The notes under the pieces are model-generated. The model did no database searches. It saw only the letters and a list, made by a program, of their open reading frames with translations, and was not told the DNA's origin. A DNA stretch of 64,000 nt from AP-15 sp035538335 (GTDB lineage: Bacteria; Pseudomonadota; Alphaproteobacteria; ATCC43930; CGMCC-115725). A program made the position numbers and the translations under genes. The DNA is taken from assembly GCA_035538335.1 (NCBI GenBank), contig DATLKN010000025.1, positions 1 to 64,000 on the forward strand, read 5' to 3'. This document shows, piece by piece, positions 41,724-51,275 of the stretch (position 1 is its first letter; each line of letters opens with the position of its first letter).

Positions 41724-41999
41724 TCTGCCGCATTAACGATAGGGGTATGCAAACGCCGCAGAACTGCAAAGGGTGCCAGGCGCCGCGGACGCGCCCGTCC
41801 GCTGGAAGGCGGTAGATTAAACAAATCCCCGAGGATTGTTTCCTGTTTATTTTGGATTCGATCACGAATCTCAAAGAGGCGACGATGCGGCGTAAACGTG
41901 ACCCTTTGGTGTCTCGGGAATGATTAGCGGCAAGGGCGTGTTGAGTCTGCGGCAGAGGTGCCCGGCCCATGCCGCGGCATGCCCTTATGGAGGAAGAGG

Positions 42000-42425
42000 A
42001 TGAAGCACGCATTGCTGATCGCGGGTGCGCTCGCGCTCGCTACCGGCGGCACCGCCGCGGCGCAGTCGCTGCAGCCGGTCCATGCCGGCCCCGCCGCAAT
42101 CGCGCCTTCCGGCTCGACGGTGGTCGCGCAACTGGCCTATCCGCCGCCGCCGCCGCCACCCGAGATCCCGTTGAGCCCGCCGCCGCCGCCGCGCGCCGAG
42201 GCGCCGCCGCCACCGCCGCCGGTGGCGCCCGGAGCGACCGCCTATGTGTGGAAGCCCGGCCGCTGGGCCTGGACCGGCGGGCGCTACGTCTGGGTGCAGG
42301 GCCGCTATATCGAGAGCCCGCGAGTGACCGCGCAATGGATCCCCGGTCACTGGGCACGCCGCTCCAACGGCTGGGAGTGGGTCAATGGCCGGTGGAGCTA
42401 CGCCACCCGCGGCATGGGTCGGTAG
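42000..42425 (+). CDS. Secreted proline-rich YXWGXW-type protein
   Basis: 141 aa. Signal peptide at 1-21 (MKHALLIAGALALATGGTAA|AQ). Then two Pro-rich runs (PPPPPPPEIPLSPPPPPR) and Trp/Gly motifs such as WKPGRWAWTGGRYVWVQGRY and WIPGHWARRSNGWEWVNGRW, the YXWGXW (BcpO-related) repeat. Probably periplasmic or outer membrane associated; function unknown. GGAGGAAGAGG lies before the ATG. Confidence 0.85.
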   Translation: MKHALLIAGALALATGGTAAAQSLQPVHAGPAAIAPSGSTVVAQLAYPPPPPPPEIPLSPPPPPRAEAPPPPPPVAPGATAYVWKPGRWAWTGGRYVWVQGRYIESPRVTAQWIPGHWARRSNGWEWVNGRWSYATRGMGR

Positions 42426-42480
42426 AGGTAGAGGCCAATTCGGTCGGGGCGGCGCATCCGCCGCCTCGCTCTCCTCTCGA

Positions 42481-43911
42481 TCATACGGCCGGCCGGCTGC
42501 GGATCTCCTCAGGCACCTTGCGGGCGAGGAATTGCCCGTCCTTGCGGTCGCCGGCAAGCCGCCCGCCTTCGACGACGATCTTGCCGCGCAGCATCGTGAG
42601 GCTCGGCCAGGCGGCGAGATCGCGGCCTTCCCACGGGCTGTAGTCGGCCTCGTGCATCTCGGCGGCATGCACGACGTGCCGCCGGCGGGGGTCGAGCACG
42701 ACGATGTCGGCGTCCGAGCCGACCGCGAGCGCCCCCTTCCGCGGATAGAGCCCCATGATCTTCGCCGCGTTGGTCGAGACAAGGCCGACGAAATCCTCGA
42801 GGCCGCGGCCGCGCTTCTCGACCGTCTCGGTGTAGATCAGCGAGAGGCGCGGCTCGACCCCGGCATTGCCGCCCGTCGTGTCGTCGATCCGCCTTCCCTG
42901 CAATTTGATGCGCAAGGGACAGCAGATCTCGTCGGTGGCGACGGTCTGGATGGCGCCGTGGTCGGTCGCCGCCCACAGCGCCGCATGGTCCTCGGCGAAT
43001 TTGAGCGAGGGGTAGGTGTGGTAGATCTGCCCGTTCGGGCGCTTGTAGTCTTCCGCCGAGTAGAGCAGGTACTGGTGCAATGTCTCGCCGTAAATCGGCG
43101 TGCCCCTGGCTCGCGCCGCGGCGATCGCCGTGACGCCGGTCTTGGCGGAGGTGTGCATCATGTAGAGCGCGGCGCCCTCGATGTTGGCGGCGAGCCGGAT
43201 CACCCGGTTGAACGACAGATCCTCCGACAGCGTGTTGTGCACCTCGGCCATGTTCTCGAAGCCGGTGCGCTCCTCGCGGAACAACTTCTCGTACATGTGC
43301 ATGACGATGTCGTTGTCCTCGGCGTGGATGGCGGCGATGCCGCCCGCCTTCGCCAGCACCTTCAGGACTTCCCAGATGTCGCCGAAATCGACCATGCGGC
43401 CCTTGCGCGAGGGCGTGATGTCGGTCGTGAAGATCTTGACGCTGGCATGCCCCGCCGCGACCGCCTCGGCGAGCTGCGGCAAGAGCTCCGGAGCGATCTT
43501 GCCCTGGATCATCGTGTGGAAGGCGTAGTCGCAACAGCAGTCGCCGGCCCATTCCTGCTGCCGCCGCTCGATCGCGCTCTGCACCGTGTCGGCGGCCTCG
43601 ACGAGCGCGAAATCGATGATCGTGGTGGTGCCGCCGTGGAGCGCGGCCTCGCTGACCCGCGCCGGGCCTTCGGTCATGTGGTGCTGCGTGGTGCCCGGCA
43701 CGATGACCGGCCAGCGGCAATGCACGTGCGGGTCGATGCCGCCGGGGATGACGATCTGCCCCGCCGCGTCGACGACCCGGCCGGCCCCGAGCGCGGCAAG
43801 GCTGCCCGGCGCGCCGATCGCGGCGATCTTGCCGCCCGCGACGCCGATATCGGCCTTCTCGGCGCCTGAGGGCAGCACGGCAAGCCCTGACGAAACGACG
43901 ACATCAAGCAT
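42481..43911 (-). CDS. Dihydropyrimidinase / hydantoinase-type amidohydrolase
   Basis: 476-aa cyclic amidohydrolase. Metal ligands: His62 and His64 in GIDPHVHC, carboxylated Lys159 in ASVKIF, His196 (AIHAEDN), His253 (YMMHTSAKTG) and Asp327 (TVATDEICC). Hydrolyses a cyclic diamide ring such as dihydropyrimidine or hydantoin; the exact substrate is open. A run of three Cys at 125-127 is unusual. It follows a COG0523 GTPase by nine bases on the same strand, suggesting that this metallochaperone fills its zinc site. Confidence 0.9.
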   Translation of the reverse strand: MLDVVVSSGLAVLPSGAEKADIGVAGGKIAAIGAPGSLAALGAGRVVDAAGQIVIPGGIDPHVHCRWPVIVPGTTQHHMTEGPARVSEAALHGGTTTIIDFALVEAADTVQSAIERRQQEWAGDCCCDYAFHTMIQGKIAPELLPQLAEAVAAGHASVKIFTTDITPSRKGRMVDFGDIWEVLKVLAKAGGIAAIHAEDNDIVMHMYEKLFREERTGFENMAEVHNTLSEDLSFNRVIRLAANIEGAALYMMHTSAKTGVTAIAAARARGTPIYGETLHQYLLYSAEDYKRPNGQIYHTYPSLKFAEDHAALWAATDHGAIQTVATDEICCPLRIKLQGRRIDDTTGGNAGVEPRLSLIYTETVEKRGRGLEDFVGLVSTNAAKIMGLYPRKGALAVGSDADIVVLDPRRRHVVHAAEMHEADYSPWEGRDLAAWPSLTMLRGKIVVEGGRLAGDRKDGQFLARKVPEEIRSRPAV

Positions 43912-43920
43912 CGGACCCTC

Positions 43921-44916
43921 CTATCGGGAAAGCGAAGTGGCGATGACCGGCGCGGCGCCGGCGAAGCGGTCGAGGATTTCCGCGCGCGGGATCTCGTGAA
44001 CGACGAAGACGAGGCGCGAGCGGCGGTCCTCGCCGGGCCACGCGTCGAGCCATTCCGGGGCGTAGAGCGCGTGCTGCGCCGCCTGCACCAGCGCCGGGCG
44101 CGCGGGCGCGTCGGCGAAGGCGAGAATACCCTTCACGCGCAGCAGATCGGCGCCGCGGGCGCGCGCCAGCTCGCCGAGCGCGCGGGCGAAGTCGAGCCGG
44201 CTGATCGCCCCTTCGAGGACGAGGGCGAAGGCGTCGATGCCGTGGCTGTGCGCCGCATGCTCGCCATGCTCCTCACCCTCCCACAGCCTCGCCGCGGGCG
44301 CGCGAGGAGCACTCGAAGCGAACAACAATTCGCCGGGATCGCAGGCGACGCCCTCGACGCGCTCGGCGCCCGGGTTGAGCGCGTCGAGGCGGCCCGTCAG
44401 CGCCGGGCCGGCAGCGGCGAGATCGGTCTTGCTGATCGCGATGAGATCGGCGACCGCCGCTTGGCGCGCCGCCTCGGCGAAGCGGTCGAGGATGGCGGCG
44501 CCGGCGACGGCGTCGATCACCGTGACGACGCGCGCGAGGCCGAGCCGCGCGTCCAGCATCGGGTCGGCGGCGAGCGTGTAGAGGATCGGCGCCGGGTCGG
44601 CGAGCCCCGAGGTTTCGATCGCCAGCCGCCGGAAGGGCTTGATCGCGCCCGCCTCGCGCCGTTCGAAGAGGTCGCGCAGCGTGCGCGCCAGATCCTCGCG
44701 CACGGCACAGCACAGGCAGCCGCCGGGCAATTCGAGGACGCTGCCCTCGACAAAGTTCACGATGTGGTGGTCGATCGCGATCTCGCCGACTTCATTGATG
44801 ATGACGGCGGTGTCGGCGAGCGCGGGCGAGGCGAGCGCGCGGCGCAGCAGCGTCGTCTTGCCGCTGCCGAGAAAGCCGGTCAACAGGGTGGTCGGCAGAA
44901 CGCCCCGCCCGTCCAT
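43921..44916 (-). CDS. COG0523 (CobW-type) GTP-binding metallochaperone
   Basis: 331 aa. P-loop GFLGSGKTTL at 14-23, CLCC in PGGCLCCAVRED, GTPase switch ETSGLADPAP, and a His-rich metal stretch EGEEHGEHAAHSHGIDAF, then the CobW C-terminal domain. It delivers metal to a client. The ATG at 44,916 gives MDGRGVLPTTLLTG. The next gene is the hydantoinase nine bases away, a zinc-type enzyme. A second, distant copy is at 22,001 in this window. Confidence 0.9.
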   Translation of the reverse strand: MDGRGVLPTTLLTGFLGSGKTTLLRRALASPALADTAVIINEVGEIAIDHHIVNFVEGSVLELPGGCLCCAVREDLARTLRDLFERREAGAIKPFRRLAIETSGLADPAPILYTLAADPMLDARLGLARVVTVIDAVAGAAILDRFAEAARQAAVADLIAISKTDLAAAGPALTGRLDALNPGAERVEGVACDPGELLFASSAPRAPAARLWEGEEHGEHAAHSHGIDAFALVLEGAISRLDFARALGELARARGADLLRVKGILAFADAPARPALVQAAQHALYAPEWLDAWPGEDRRSRLVFVVHEIPRAEILDRFAGAAPVIATSLSR

Positions 44917-45051
44917 GCTTGCAGCATAGCACCAAAAGACGCCGCGGCACGCCCGTCTGGGCGCGCCAGAAGGAACGTTGCATTCTTCTTGTGTTATTGG
45001 CAAATTGCCGGCGCCTAACGCAGAATAAGGGCGGGGGAGGACGTTTGCAGG

Positions 45052-45879
45052 ATGATCGCGGAGCCGGCGAAAGAGCCTGAAGGCGCGGCGGACGGTGCGA
45101 TACTCGTCGTCGCCGGCGTGTCCAAGCATTTCGGCGGCGTCCGGGCTGTCGATGGCATTTCGCTCTCCGTCGGCCGCGGCCAGATCATGTCGATCATCGG
45201 CCCCAACGGCGCCGGCAAAACGTCGCTCCTCAACATGATCAGCGGCTTCTACCGCCCCGACACCGGCAGCATCACCTTCCAGGGCCGCGACATCACGCGC
45301 ACCAAGCCGTCGCGGATCGCCGCGCTCGGCATCGCCCGCACCTTTCAGAACATCGCGCTGTTCGGCGGTATGACGGTGCTCGACAACATTATGCTCGGCC
45401 GGCACGTGCGCATGAAGTCGGGCGTTCTTTCCTCCTTCATTTATTGGGGGCTGGCGCAGCGCGAGGAGGTGCGGCATCGCGCCCGCGTCGAGGAGGTGAT
45501 CTCGCTGTTGGAGCTCGAGGATCTGCGCAAGCAGCCGACGAGCGGGCTGGCCTTCGGTCTGCGCAAGCGCGTCGAACTGGCGCGCGCGCTCGCCCTCGAC
45601 CCGCAGCTCCTGCTGCTCGACGAACCGATGGGCGGCATGAACCAGGAAGAGAAGGAGGACATGGCGCGCTACATCCTCGAGGTCAATCAGGAGTGGGGGG
45701 CGACGATCATCCTGATCGAGCACGACATGGCGGTTGTGATGGATATTTCCGACCGGGTGGCGGTATTCGACCATGGTCGCAAGATCGCCGAGGGAACCCC
45801 GCGCGAGGTGCAGCGTGACCCCGACGTGATCCGCGCCTATCTCGGAACCGCCCGCGAGCCCGCCGGAGCCGCCGCGTGA
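45052..45879 (+). CDS. Branched-chain-type ABC transporter ATPase (LivG)
   Basis: 275 aa. Walker A GPNGAGKTS, Liv-type signature segment FGLRKRVELARAL, Walker B LLLLDEPMGGMN, and the LivG-like C-terminus. First gene of the livG-ligase-livH-livM-SBP-livF-asparaginase operon. GGGGGAGG lies upstream. The variant signature (FGLRKR for SxGQQR) is common in LivG proteins joined to acyl-CoA ligases. Confidence 0.92.
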   Translation: MIAEPAKEPEGAADGAILVVAGVSKHFGGVRAVDGISLSVGRGQIMSIIGPNGAGKTSLLNMISGFYRPDTGSITFQGRDITRTKPSRIAALGIARTFQNIALFGGMTVLDNIMLGRHVRMKSGVLSSFIYWGLAQREEVRHRARVEEVISLLELEDLRKQPTSGLAFGLRKRVELARALALDPQLLLLDEPMGGMNQEEKEDMARYILEVNQEWGATIILIEHDMAVVMDISDRVAVFDHGRKIAEGTPREVQRDPDVIRAYLGTAREPAGAAA

Positions 45880-47810
45880 GCGCCGCCGCGACGTTGCCGC
45901 AACTGGTGCGGCGCAACGCGCGCGAGATGGCCGGCCGGCCGGCGATGCGCGAGAAGGATCTCGGCATCTGGCAGACGCTGAGCTGGGCACAGTACTATGC
46001 GGCGATCGGCGAATTCGCCCTCGGCCTCGCGGCGACGGGCTTCCGGCGCGGCGACAAGCTGACGGTGATCGGCGACAACCGGCCGCACCTCTACATGGCG
46101 CAGCTCGCCGCGCAATGCCTCGGCGGCATCGCCGTGCCGGTCTATCAGGATTCGATCGCCGCCGAGCTGCTCTATGTCTTGAACCACGCCGAGATTTCGG
46201 TCGTCGTCGCCGAAGACCAGGAGCAGGTCGACAAGATCCTGTCACTGAACGAGCAGCTGCCGAACCTGCGGTTGGTAATTTACGACGACCCGCGCGGCAT
46301 GCTTCGCTACGACCTCAGGGGGCTGCATTCCTTCGAAGAGATCACGGCGCAGGGAAAGGCGTTCGGCGCCGCGCATCCGGACTATCTCGACGCCGAGATC
46401 GACGCCGGCGCAGGCAGCGACCTGGCGGTTTTCAGCTACACATCGGGGACGACCGGCCACCCCAAGGGGGTGATGCTGTCGCACCACAATCTGATCTTTA
46501 CCGCGCAGGCCTATACCGAGGCCGAAAGCTTCACACCCATCGACGACATGCTTTCCTACCTGCCGATGGCGTGGATCGGCGAGTCGCTGTTCTCGCTGGT
46601 GCTGTCGCCCTTTGTCGGCTTTGCCTGCAACTGCCCGGAACGGCCCGAGACGGTCGGACGCGACCTGCGCGAGCTGGGGCCGCGGCTGCTCGTCGGGCCG
46701 CCGCGGGTGTGGGAGAACATGCTGACCTCGGTGCGCATCCGGGCGGGCGACGCGAGCCGGCTCAAGCGCCGCGCCTTCGATTTCTTCCGCGCCCTCGCCG
46801 AGCGGGCGGAAGCCGCGCGCAGCGCCGGCGGCCGCCCCTCGCCGTGGCAGCGCCTCGGCCTCGCGCTCGGCGAATTCTTCGTCTACCGCCCGGTGCGCGA
46901 CCAGCTCGGCCTCGCGCGGACGCGCTTCGTCTACACCGGCGGCGCGCCGCTCGGCCCCGACACGTTCCGTTTCTTCCGCTCCTTCGGCATCAACATCAAG
47001 GAGGTGTGGGGCGCGACCGAACTCGCCGGGGTCGCCTCGGTGCAGCCCGACGGCGAAGCCGACCCCGACACGGTTGGCCGCATGCTGCCCGGCAGCGAGG
47101 TGCGCATCGCCGAGGACGGCGAGGTGCAGGTGCGCTCGGAAGGGCTCTTCGTCGGCTACTACCGGCAACCCGAGGCGACGGCCGCGGCATTGACCGAGGA
47201 CGGCTGGTTCCGCTCTGGCGATTCCGGCTTCATTGACGCTCGCGGCCATCTCGTCATCATCGACCGCGCGAAGGACGTCGGACGGCTCTCCGACGGCACG
47301 CCGTTCGCCCCGCAATTCGTCGAGAACAAGCTGAAGTTCAGCCCGTTCATCGGCGAAGTCGTCGCCTTCGGCGACCGCCTGCCGTTTGTCGCAGCGATCG
47401 TCGCGATCGACCGCGGCACGGTCGGCAGCTGGGCCGAGCGGCACAGCCTCGCCTATACCTCGTTCCAGGATCTGAGCGCCAAGCCCGAGATCCGGCAGTT
47501 GATCGCGGCCGAGATCGTGCAGACCAACGCGGGCCTGCCCGCGGCCGCGCGGATCCGCCGCTTCCTCCTGCTCAACAAGGAATTCGACGCCGACGACAAC
47601 GAAATCACCCGCACTCGCAAGATCCGCCGCCGCTTTGTCGCCGAAAAATACGCTGCGATCGTCGAGGCGCTCTACGGCGGCGCCGAGGAGATCGAAGTGT
47701 CGAGCGAGATCACCTTCGAGGACGGGCGCAAGGCGACGATCACCTCGCGGCTCGCGATCGCCGACGTCGAGGACGGCGCACCGGCGGCGCGGGAACCCGC
47801 CTATGCATGA
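45876..47810 (+). CDS. Long-chain/aromatic acyl-CoA ligase (AMP-forming)
   Basis: 644 aa. The AMP-binding motif YTSGTTGHPKGVMLSH, GGAPLGPD, WGATE and the hinge region GDSGFIDARGHLVIIDRAKD are present; the C-terminal DNEITRTRKIRRRF replaces the usual Lys motif of small ligases, as in long-chain types. GTG start overlaps livG (GTGA). A ligase inside a Liv-type operon suggests uptake of an acid that is trapped as its CoA ester; fatty or aromatic acid is likely, inferred. Confidence 0.9.
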   Translation: MSAAATLPQLVRRNAREMAGRPAMREKDLGIWQTLSWAQYYAAIGEFALGLAATGFRRGDKLTVIGDNRPHLYMAQLAAQCLGGIAVPVYQDSIAAELLYVLNHAEISVVVAEDQEQVDKILSLNEQLPNLRLVIYDDPRGMLRYDLRGLHSFEEITAQGKAFGAAHPDYLDAEIDAGAGSDLAVFSYTSGTTGHPKGVMLSHHNLIFTAQAYTEAESFTPIDDMLSYLPMAWIGESLFSLVLSPFVGFACNCPERPETVGRDLRELGPRLLVGPPRVWENMLTSVRIRAGDASRLKRRAFDFFRALAERAEAARSAGGRPSPWQRLGLALGEFFVYRPVRDQLGLARTRFVYTGGAPLGPDTFRFFRSFGINIKEVWGATELAGVASVQPDGEADPDTVGRMLPGSEVRIAEDGEVQVRSEGLFVGYYRQPEATAAALTEDGWFRSGDSGFIDARGHLVIIDRAKDVGRLSDGTPFAPQFVENKLKFSPFIGEVVAFGDRLPFVAAIVAIDRGTVGSWAERHSLAYTSFQDLSAKPEIRQLIAAEIVQTNAGLPAAARIRRFLLLNKEFDADDNEITRTRKIRRRFVAEKYAAIVEALYGGAEEIEVSSEITFEDGRKATITSRLAIADVEDGAPAAREPAYA

Positions 47811-48702
47811 TTTCCCCTGGCGGTTTTTCTTTATCCTCCTAGCGAACGGAGTGCTCGTCGGGTCGATGTATGCGCTCGTCGCGCTCGGCTTCGTGTTGAT
47901 CTACAAGGCCACCGACGCGATCAATTTCGCGCAGGGCGAGTTCGTCATGTTCGCCGGCTTTCTCGCCGCCGGCGCCGCCAACCTCGCCGGCGCGCCGTGG
48001 TGGCTGAGCACGCTCTTGTCGATCGCCGGCATGGTCGCCCTCGCTTTCGGCCTCGAACGCGTCGTGCTGCGCCCCCTGTTGGGGCGCCCGATCATCGCCG
48101 TCATCATGGCGACGATCGGGCTCGCGGCGGTATTGCGCGGCACCGCGACGCTCGCCTTCGGCGGCGGCACGCAGGCCATTCCGCTGCCGATCGGCGGCTC
48201 GCCGTTTCTCTTGGGGCCGCTGATCCTGCCGCCGATCGAGATCGTCGGGGCCGCCGTCAGCCTCGCCTTTCTCGCCGGCTTCGCCTGGTTCTTTCTGAAG
48301 AGCCGCATCGGCATCGCAATGCGGGCGGTCGCCGACAACCAGCAGGTGGCGCTGGCGATGGGCATCGACGTGCGGCGCTACTTCGCGCTCGCCTGGGGCA
48401 TGGGGGGCGTCGTCTCGGCGCTGGGCGGTATCTTGTGGGGCTCGATGCTCGGGGTCGACAACCAGTTGGCGCTGGTCGGGCTCAAGGTCTTCCCGGTGAT
48501 GATCCTCGGCGGGCTCGATTCGATCCTCGGCGCCGTCGTCGGCGGCCTCGTCGTCGGCGTCGTCGAGAGCCTAGCTGCCGGCTTTCTCGATCCGATGGTC
48601 GGCGGCGGCACCAAGGATTTTGTCCCGTACCTGCTGATGATCGCGGTCTTGATGGTGCGGCCCGAAGGCATGTTCGGGCGCCGCCGCATCGAGCGCGTCT
48701 AG
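47803..48702 (+). CDS. Branched-chain-type ABC permease (LivH)
   Basis: 299 aa, about eight hydrophobic segments. Typical LivH text: GSMYALVALGFVLIYKATDAINFAQGEF and RAVADNQQVALAMGID, GGLDSILGAVVGG. The start ATG at 47,803 overlaps the ligase stop by eight bases. It forms the membrane channel with LivM. Confidence 0.92.
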   Translation: MHDFPWRFFFILLANGVLVGSMYALVALGFVLIYKATDAINFAQGEFVMFAGFLAAGAANLAGAPWWLSTLLSIAGMVALAFGLERVVLRPLLGRPIIAVIMATIGLAAVLRGTATLAFGGGTQAIPLPIGGSPFLLGPLILPPIEIVGAAVSLAFLAGFAWFFLKSRIGIAMRAVADNQQVALAMGIDVRRYFALAWGMGGVVSALGGILWGSMLGVDNQLALVGLKVFPVMILGGLDSILGAVVGGLVVGVVESLAAGFLDPMVGGGTKDFVPYLLMIAVLMVRPEGMFGRRRIERV

Positions 48703-48720
48703 GGAAAGGCGCGAGCAGCG

Positions 48721-49788
48721 ATGTTTCACCGCGAGACCGGCGTCTTCAAATCGACCTACGCCGCCGACATGGCGCTCTACCCGCTGCCGATTGCGCAATG
48801 GGCCTTAGCCGGCGTCGCGATCGCCTTCCTCTTCCTCGTGCCGTACCTCTTCAGCGACTACATGGTGACGATCACCAACCTGATTCTTGTCGCGGTGGTC
48901 GGCGCGCTCGGGCTCAACATCCTCGTCGGCTATACCGGGCAGGTGTCGGTCGGCCACGCCGCCTTCATGTCGGTCGGCGCCTACACGGCCGCCAACCTCG
49001 TGACCCGCCTCGACGCGCCGTTCTGGATCGCGATCCCGGCCGGCGGGCTGATGGCGGCGCTGATCGGCGGCATCGTCGGCATACCCTCGCTGCGCATCAA
49101 GGGGCTCTACCTCGCGATCGCGACGCTCGCCGCGCAGTTCATCATCGAGTGGACCATCAACCACGTGCATTACATCTCGGGCGGCGTCGACGCCTCGATC
49201 CAGGTGCCGCCGCCGGTCGTTTTCGGGACGAAGCTCGTAACCCAGCGGCAGCTCTACTTTTTCCTGCTGTTCTTTGCCGCGCTCGCGATCGTCGCGACGC
49301 AGAACTTGATGCGCAGCCGCATTGGGCGCGCCTTCATCGCGGTGCGCGACCAGGACATCGCGGCCGAGATCATCGGCATCAACACCTTCCGCTACAAGCT
49401 CGAGGCGTTCGCGATCTCATCGTTCTACGCCGGCGTCGCCGGTGTTCTCTACACCTACTATCTCGGCATCGCCAATTACGAGCAGTTCGGCATCGACGTG
49501 TCGATCGACTATCTGGCGATGATCATCATCGGCGGGCTCGGCTCGATCCTGGGCTCGATTTTCGGCGCCATCTTCATTACCGTGCTGCCGGAAGCGACCC
49601 GCCTGTTTCTGCAAAATTTCGGCGGATTGTTCTTTTCCCAAGGCTCAATTCTAAACATAATTCCAAATCTGAGATTGATCCTTTTCGGAGCCTTAATCAT
49701 TTTTTTTTTGGTTCTTGAGCCCGAAGGCCTCAACCGGCTATGGAGAAATATTAGAAATTATTTCCGTGTTTGGCCATTTTCCTACTGA
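48721..49788 (+). CDS. Branched-chain-type ABC permease (LivM)
   Basis: 355 aa, about nine hydrophobic segments. GLNILVGYTGQVSVGHAAFM, the EAA-like RDQDIAAEIIGIN, and GGLGSILGSIFGA are LivM marks. The last 60 codons (from about 49,600) are AT-richer than the rest (SQGSILNIIPNLRLILF...), so the 3' end may have a different history or carry a local mutation bias. Eighteen bases after livH. Confidence 0.9.
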   Translation: MFHRETGVFKSTYAADMALYPLPIAQWALAGVAIAFLFLVPYLFSDYMVTITNLILVAVVGALGLNILVGYTGQVSVGHAAFMSVGAYTAANLVTRLDAPFWIAIPAGGLMAALIGGIVGIPSLRIKGLYLAIATLAAQFIIEWTINHVHYISGGVDASIQVPPPVVFGTKLVTQRQLYFFLLFFAALAIVATQNLMRSRIGRAFIAVRDQDIAAEIIGINTFRYKLEAFAISSFYAGVAGVLYTYYLGIANYEQFGIDVSIDYLAMIIIGGLGSILGSIFGAIFITVLPEATRLFLQNFGGLFFSQGSILNIIPNLRLILFGALIIFFLVLEPEGLNRLWRNIRNYFRVWPFSY

Positions 49789-49831
49789 ACAACGTGACGT
49801 GCATGACGACTTCAAAGAGGGAGGTAGCGAC

Positions 49832-51088
49832 ATGAGAACCGCATCGGCAAGGCTCTGTTTGCTCTCGCTGGGAGCGGCGGGCCTGTTCTGGGCAGGGGCG
49901 GCGCAGGCCGCGCAAAAGACGATCATCATCGGCATGCAGTGCGACCGCACCGGGCCGACGCAGATCGTCGGCACCGTGCTGTGCCCCGGCCTTCACGACT
50001 ACATCGACCTGATCAACTCGAAGGGCGGCATCGACGGCTGGAAGATCCAGGTCAACGAGATCGACCACGAGTACAAGGTGCCGCCGGCAGTCGAAGAATA
50101 CGAGAACGCCAAGCAGCAGGGCGCGGTCGGCATCATGATCTACGGCACGCCGCAGACGGTCGCGCTCAACCAGCGGCTCGAACAGGACCACATGCCGGCG
50201 ACCTCGCCCGGCTTCGGCATCGCCGCCTCGGCGGACGGCAGCTACTACCCGTACCTGTTCCCCGTAGCGGCGACCTATTGGTCGCAGGCGGCGGCGGCCG
50301 TCAAATTCGCCAAAGAGAAGCTCGGCGGCAGCCTCAAGGGAAAGAAGATAGCCTTCATCTTCTTCGACAACCCGGCCGGCCGCGAGCCGCTGCCGATCCT
50401 GGAAGCGCTGCAAAAGCGGGAAGGCTTCCAGATGCAGAGCTTCGCGGTGCCGCCGCCGGGGGTTGACGCCAGCGCCCAGGTGCTGGCGATCAGCCAGCAG
50501 TACCGGCCCGACTTCGTCATCGACCATACCTTCGGCAAGGCCCCGGCGCTGGTCATCAAGGGGCTGAAGCAGAACGGCTACCCGCTCGACAAGGTGGTCG
50601 CGCTGGTGTGGGCCTCGGGCGAGCCCGACATCAAGGCGGCGGGCGGTTGGAGCCAGGCGCAGGGCTATTACACCATGCAGTTCGCCGGCGCCGGCGAGAA
50701 CTACCCGGTGATCAAGCAGATCAAGGCGATGTACAAGAAGGAGGGCAAGGCGCCACCGGCGGCGATGCAGAACACGGTCTACTACAACCGCGGCATCCTC
50801 ACGGCGGCGGTGTGGGTGCGGGCCATCCGCAACGCCTTGACATTGACGCACGGCAAAAAGCCGACCCGCGAAGACGTCAAAAAGGGCTTTGAGATGATCC
50901 GGAAGTTCGCGCTCGGCGGCATCGTCCCGCCGCTGTCGATCACACCGGAGGATCACGAAGGCGGCGGCTGGGTGCAGATCTTCCAGGTCAAGGGAGACGG
51001 CTTCCAGAAGCAGACCCCGTGGTTCCGCGCCTACCGCAAGCTGGTGCTCGACACGGCGAGAAAGACCGCCTCGGTCGCGGCCAAGTAA
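49832..51088 (+). CDS. ABC transporter substrate-binding protein (Liv type)
   Basis: 418 aa, periplasmic. Signal peptide 1-26 (LSLGAAGLFWAGAAQAAQ). Type I periplasmic-binding fold with IIIGMQCDRTGPTQIVG, NSKGGIDGWKIQVNEIDHEY, and a long C-terminal lobe. The ligand cannot be read from the sequence; the ligase and lack of amino-acid pathway genes suggest an organic acid. The 3' side holds a large palindrome before livF. Confidence 0.9.
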   Translation: MRTASARLCLLSLGAAGLFWAGAAQAAQKTIIIGMQCDRTGPTQIVGTVLCPGLHDYIDLINSKGGIDGWKIQVNEIDHEYKVPPAVEEYENAKQQGAVGIMIYGTPQTVALNQRLEQDHMPATSPGFGIAASADGSYYPYLFPVAATYWSQAAAAVKFAKEKLGGSLKGKKIAFIFFDNPAGREPLPILEALQKREGFQMQSFAVPPPGVDASAQVLAISQQYRPDFVIDHTFGKAPALVIKGLKQNGYPLDKVVALVWASGEPDIKAAGGWSQAQGYYTMQFAGAGENYPVIKQIKAMYKKEGKAPPAAMQNTVYYNRGILTAAVWVRAIRNALTLTHGKKPTREDVKKGFEMIRKFALGGIVPPLSITPEDHEGGGWVQIFQVKGDGFQKQTPWFRAYRKLVLDTARKTASVAAK

Positions 51089-51102
51089 CACCGAAGCTGG
51101 CG

Positions 51103-51220
51103 GCCCCTCACCCCGACCCTCTCCCGGCCGGCCCCCACCCTAACCCTCCCCCGCATGCGGGGGAGGGTTAGGGTGGGGGCGGGGAGAGGGAGGGATCCGC
51201 GCAGCGGCAGGGTGAGGGGC
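51103..51220. repeat. Nested palindrome with a 50-nt perfect inverted repeat
   Basis: Bases 51,131-51,180 form a perfect 25 + 25 palindrome centred on GCATGC, with outer 11-base arms GCCCCTCACCC (51,103-51,113) and GGGTGAGGGGC (51,210-51,220). It lies between the SBP and livF genes in the same operon. The core carries the TTAGGGTGGGGG tail of the 30.9- and 53.96-kb repeats on both sides, so it appears to be two such repeats head to head. Confidence 0.88.
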
Positions 51221-51275
51221 AGCAAGCGACGGACGATCGGCCGGCCACGGCAGGTACGTCTGCGGAACAGGGGCA

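Noticed and set aside
41724..41999. Regulatory RNA or small ORF before the YXWGXW gene
   Set aside because: No hairpin with T-run, no riboswitch pattern, and no frame with good codon use; only a ribosome site directly before 42,000.
40358..42000. Integrative element at tRNA-Thr
   Set aside because: The tRNA is intact, no integrase or repeated tRNA 3' end is seen downstream, and only one slightly lower-GC gene follows.
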